A stretch of DNA of 64,000 nt from Vespula vulgaris. Taxonomy: Eukaryota; Arthropoda; Insecta; Hymenoptera; Vespidae. The DNA lies in NCBI RefSeq assembly GCF_905475345.1, contig NC_066586.1, positions 19,460,812 through 19,524,811 on the forward strand, in the 5' to 3' direction. This document shows positions 60,605 to 64,000 of this stretch, piece by piece. The notes beneath the pieces are model-generated. The model worked only from the letters and a program-made list of their open reading frames with translations, was not told the DNA's origin and did not search any database. How positions within the stretch are numbered: position 1 is the stretch's first letter; every line of letters begins with the position of its first letter. The translations under genes and the position numbers were made by a program.

Positions 60605-63600
60605 AAACGGAAGATTATTTTACAAGATCGTAGTCGTTAAAATCGCTTTAGACTTCTTTAAGAAAATAATTAATTAAGATGTCGGATTGAAATGGTATTT
60701 CCAAAGGTAACTTCCTAGGATTGCATCACAGTCACTCTGTTCTTACCTGCCAGAACTTTTAACGAGTAGTTTATTTATAGCATCGTCGCTTTCCTACAGT
60801 TCAATTAGAATTGATCTTCGAGTTTTATTCTTACGAAGGAGGTAATTGTTCTGATAATTGATATCCACATGGAGACTCTCCATGTTCTTCCCGTATCAAC
60901 CAATTGAGTATTATTGCAAGAATTTTCGATTGCGAAGGAAAGGGGAAATAGGAAAAACGATATTGCCTCGTTGTTACCGTATAAAAAAAACATGAGTTTG
61001 TACAAGCCAATCAAAATTCGTAACAGCTTCGGCAACCAAGCTCGCTACGGTAGAAAATTGAGCTCAAATTCTCAAACGGAAAGGAATTCAACGAAGGTAA
61101 TATTAAACTTTACTTTTCGTTCCGCGAGATAAACTTTCGTCTTCTACGTTCTAGGTTGACTTTAGAAGCGTAATTCTATATCTACGAAGGCCTTTGTCAT
61201 GTTATTTTAAAGCTTTAAGGATCAACAAAATATCTCGCAGATCGATAAAACGACGATAAAGTGAACGTGAGAAGTTAAAGAAATCGAAAGGAGAGAGAAA
61301 AAAGAGAAGAGTGAATTTTCTGTAAATTCAGAAACGAGTTAACTTAGGAAAGCAATTAAAACTCGAGCTTGATTATTACCGGCATGTTCCACGTTTCAAA
61401 AGATATTAAATCGAATATATACAAACATATCACTAAAATGGTAACAATCTGTTGCTTCATTTATATATTAATTTTCTTGTCGTTTACACGTAGACAACAG
61501 TTACAGTATTTTCTTCAACCTTTGATATTATTCTCATTTAGAAGCATTCTCATTCTCGTTTCTTCAAACGTTTCAATTATTTTCTATCTCGGAGAAGCAT
61601 ACGTTCAAAGAAGAAAGACTTTTTAAAGCCTGACAAATAGTTTGAAGTTCTTAACATCGGAAATATGCTTTTCTTCGAACGAAAAGAAAAGTATTGCATT
61701 CTATAAAGTATAGAACTTATAAAAATCGTATCGTTGTTCGATTTCTTTATTGTTGAATTTTTACGCTCATTAAACTCGAAGAAGTTCTGCAGACTTTTTA
61801 AAATCCTATTCTAAAAGCCTAATCCTATTATTATTAGAAAATGTAGTAAACATTGTACAATTGATTCGTACACATTGTTCGACGGTATCTTCGATCGTAC
61901 TTATAATTTACTAGGTGGCAATACGTAACGATTCTTTCTTTTTTTTTCGTAGGAACGATCGAAATAAAGGACTCATGATCTTTTGTAATTATATTTTTAT
62001 CAAGATTCAAACAATCCAGTTTCATAATCGGCATTTCATGTCGATATAATCGTATCGAAATCTTTCTGTCATTTCCTACAAATCTGATTTTCTACAAATC
62101 ATTAGCAACGACCAATCGTTTCTCGTCGTCTCTAAAATGATTCGCAAAAAAATATCATCAACGTCAGATCAATTTTTAAACGAGAAGAAACGACTTTAAA
62201 ACGGAAGGAAGAAAATGGAATTAATAAAAAAAAAGAAAAGAAAGAATACGATAATTTATATTGAATTATTCCATTTATCATTAGTGCTATCATTCGATCT
62301 CGAGCGAAGGCATGGAAAAAGAACAAACTTTCGTTCGACCGGAAATAACATGTATATTATATATGTACATAGATATATCCATCTGTGATGAGTAAAAAAT
62401 ATCGATCTTGGTACTCGCGTTATCGTATTTCATTACGGGATAAAAAGTGGAGTGCTCGCATTTGATTGACTTCTCGTGAAAATCCCTTTAACGTTTCCGA
62501 CAATAGCGAACTTTGCAAAGAGAGCAAAAACTCGATTTCTACTATCGGACATATAGACAAAAAGGTTCAATATCGTAATGCGAAAAGTTTGAATTTATTG
62601 TATTCATATTCTCTTTACTTTTTCATTTCTTCTTTTCTTTATCTGTATTAAAATAGAATTTTAATGTGTAACGACTCTCAAAATCTTTACCATGATATAA
62701 TACACATATGTAAATACGGCGGAAACTTATTTACATATAGCTTTAGAGAAAGAGAACGCAAAAAATTGAATAAACGTGGGTGCGCGTCTACATACACGTC
62801 TTACATACCAGTGGTCTAATTCGTATCACGTATTTTCAAACAATTTCGTCATTCATGAAATCGGATAAGCGATCCCACTCGTGAATAATTTCTCTCGCGT
62901 ACGTCCACTATACTATTATATATTTTCGTAGATATCTATACCAAGATATCCACGGAGAGATGTATTTCATTGACGAAAATAATACCAAAATAATTATTTC
63001 ATTCGTATATTTGTTCGATCCATTTTTTCGTGATTCTATGAAAGAAACGATATCGTATAAAATTATAATCGCGAGAATCGTGACTTTTTAACGACGGAGC
63101 TTTTAATAAATTGGAATGTTACTTTGTAATCTTTGCCTTTCAAGGGTCATTCGTCAAAGCGTTCGGACGTCGGTCTTTACCACGAGAAAAAGAGAAAAAA
63201 GTTAATTGATAGCGGCTAGTGAATAGTAATAGGCAACTCTCCACGACTCTCTTGTGGGAATTAATCGATTTTCATTTTCACGCGCGACATTGCAATATAT
63301 GAAATATTGAAAAATATATGCGATTGTTCTCCGCGGTTTCTAAGAATAATACAAAAGGTATTTACTTATGATTATTAATTACTATTCTTTTTGAATAACA
63401 AAGCACGCGACTATGTGGGACGCATTTCGAAAATTAATTATATTAATATCTTTCGAAAAAACCCATAAAGCATAATCTCTTTGAAACTTTGATAAAGAAG
63501 AGCATTATATAACATCGAATCAATTTTATACGATCTTTTGAAATGTTATTAGAAAAACGGCCACAAAAGCGACGATATATTTACATGTGACTAATACATA

Positions 63601-64000
63601 TTTGATACTCGAAATCCGGTTCTTGAAATTTCAAAATTTACATCTTTATTATATGACCGAACCGTAACCATTTAATCAACGAAAATCGGATTAAATGGTC
63701 GTTTTCGTTGAAGGGCCGATCTAAGAAAGTTACGAAAAAATCGATATGATTAAATTCTCTGTCTTGTTTTCTTAATGGTAAAAACGATAAAAATGACTTT
63801 TACATATAGTATCTACTTTTCCTATTGGAATGATCGATTCAACTTTCTTCTTCGCGTTAAACAGAAGATACAGAATATTTTTATTTTCTTTTTTTTCCTT
63901 TTTTTTTTAGAGAAATTTCTCTGAAACGAAAGACCAAACAAATTTCTCCGAATTAACATTCGTATTTCTCGAAGTTAAATCTCGACGAGACGGCTTTGTT

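Larger units (their letters stand above)
54961..64000. other. AT-rich segment without recognisable genes
   Basis: Few microsatellites compared with the left of the window; the only long GA run is at 60582-60604. Short hydrophobic frames occur at 55635-55823 and 61369-61626, and a basic frame at 59942-60142, but none has family motifs or splice-site support. A 28-base tandem duplication lies at 57896-57950. This could be intergenic DNA or an intron of a gene outside the window. Confidence 0.5.

Noticed and set aside
61369..61626. Hydrophobic 85-codon frame that could suggest a receptor fragment
   Set aside because: No conserved receptor motif, flanking exon or splice signal; AT-rich DNA readily gives Ile/Leu/Phe-rich frames.

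Overview
This is eukaryotic, very probably insect, DNA. The one gene I can model has eight short exons joined by GT-AG introns and belongs to a family that is expanded in insects. The flanks carry many (GA)n/(CT)n, (CGT)n, (GAA)n and (TA)n tracts and are rich in CpG dinucleotides (motifs such as tcga, cgaacg and cgtcg recur throughout). CpG-rich, microsatellite-rich intergenic DNA of this kind suggests Hymenoptera (bee, ant or wasp), but that is inference from composition only.

Layout. 1-32.3 kb: long gene-poor DNA full of polypurine/polypyrimidine microsatellites, in which I find no coding exon I can support. 32.35-34.06 kb: an AT-rich island holding a long imperfect inverted repeat (33121-33448) that looks like a foldback or MITE-type element. 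34.06-47.7 kb: microsatellite-rich gene-poor DNA again, with a compact predicted three-way-junction motif at 36940-36990. 47.7-48.1 kb: a GC-rich block with a (TCGG)n run and an arthropod-like initiator, possibly a promoter. 48.5-54.9 kb: a complete minus-strand gene for an SLC17-family (sialin / inorganic phosphate cotransporter-like) membrane transporter. It has eight coding exons, 1566 bp and 521 residues. A tiny first coding exon (54369-54393) is separated from the rest by a 3.1 kb intron. 54.96-64 kb: AT-rich sequence with few microsatellites and no recognisable gene.

The transporter model rests on exact reading-frame continuity across seven introns and on family motifs in the expected order. 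I see no operon-like system, CRISPR array, rRNA, credible tRNA or intact autonomous transposon. Most long open frames are translations of simple repeats (runs of Ser/Leu, Arg/Glu, Lys/Glu). I found no convincing novel biological system. The best leads are the foldback element, the three-way-junction motif, the tandem E-box pair near 7.0 kb and several promoter-like or repeat structures.
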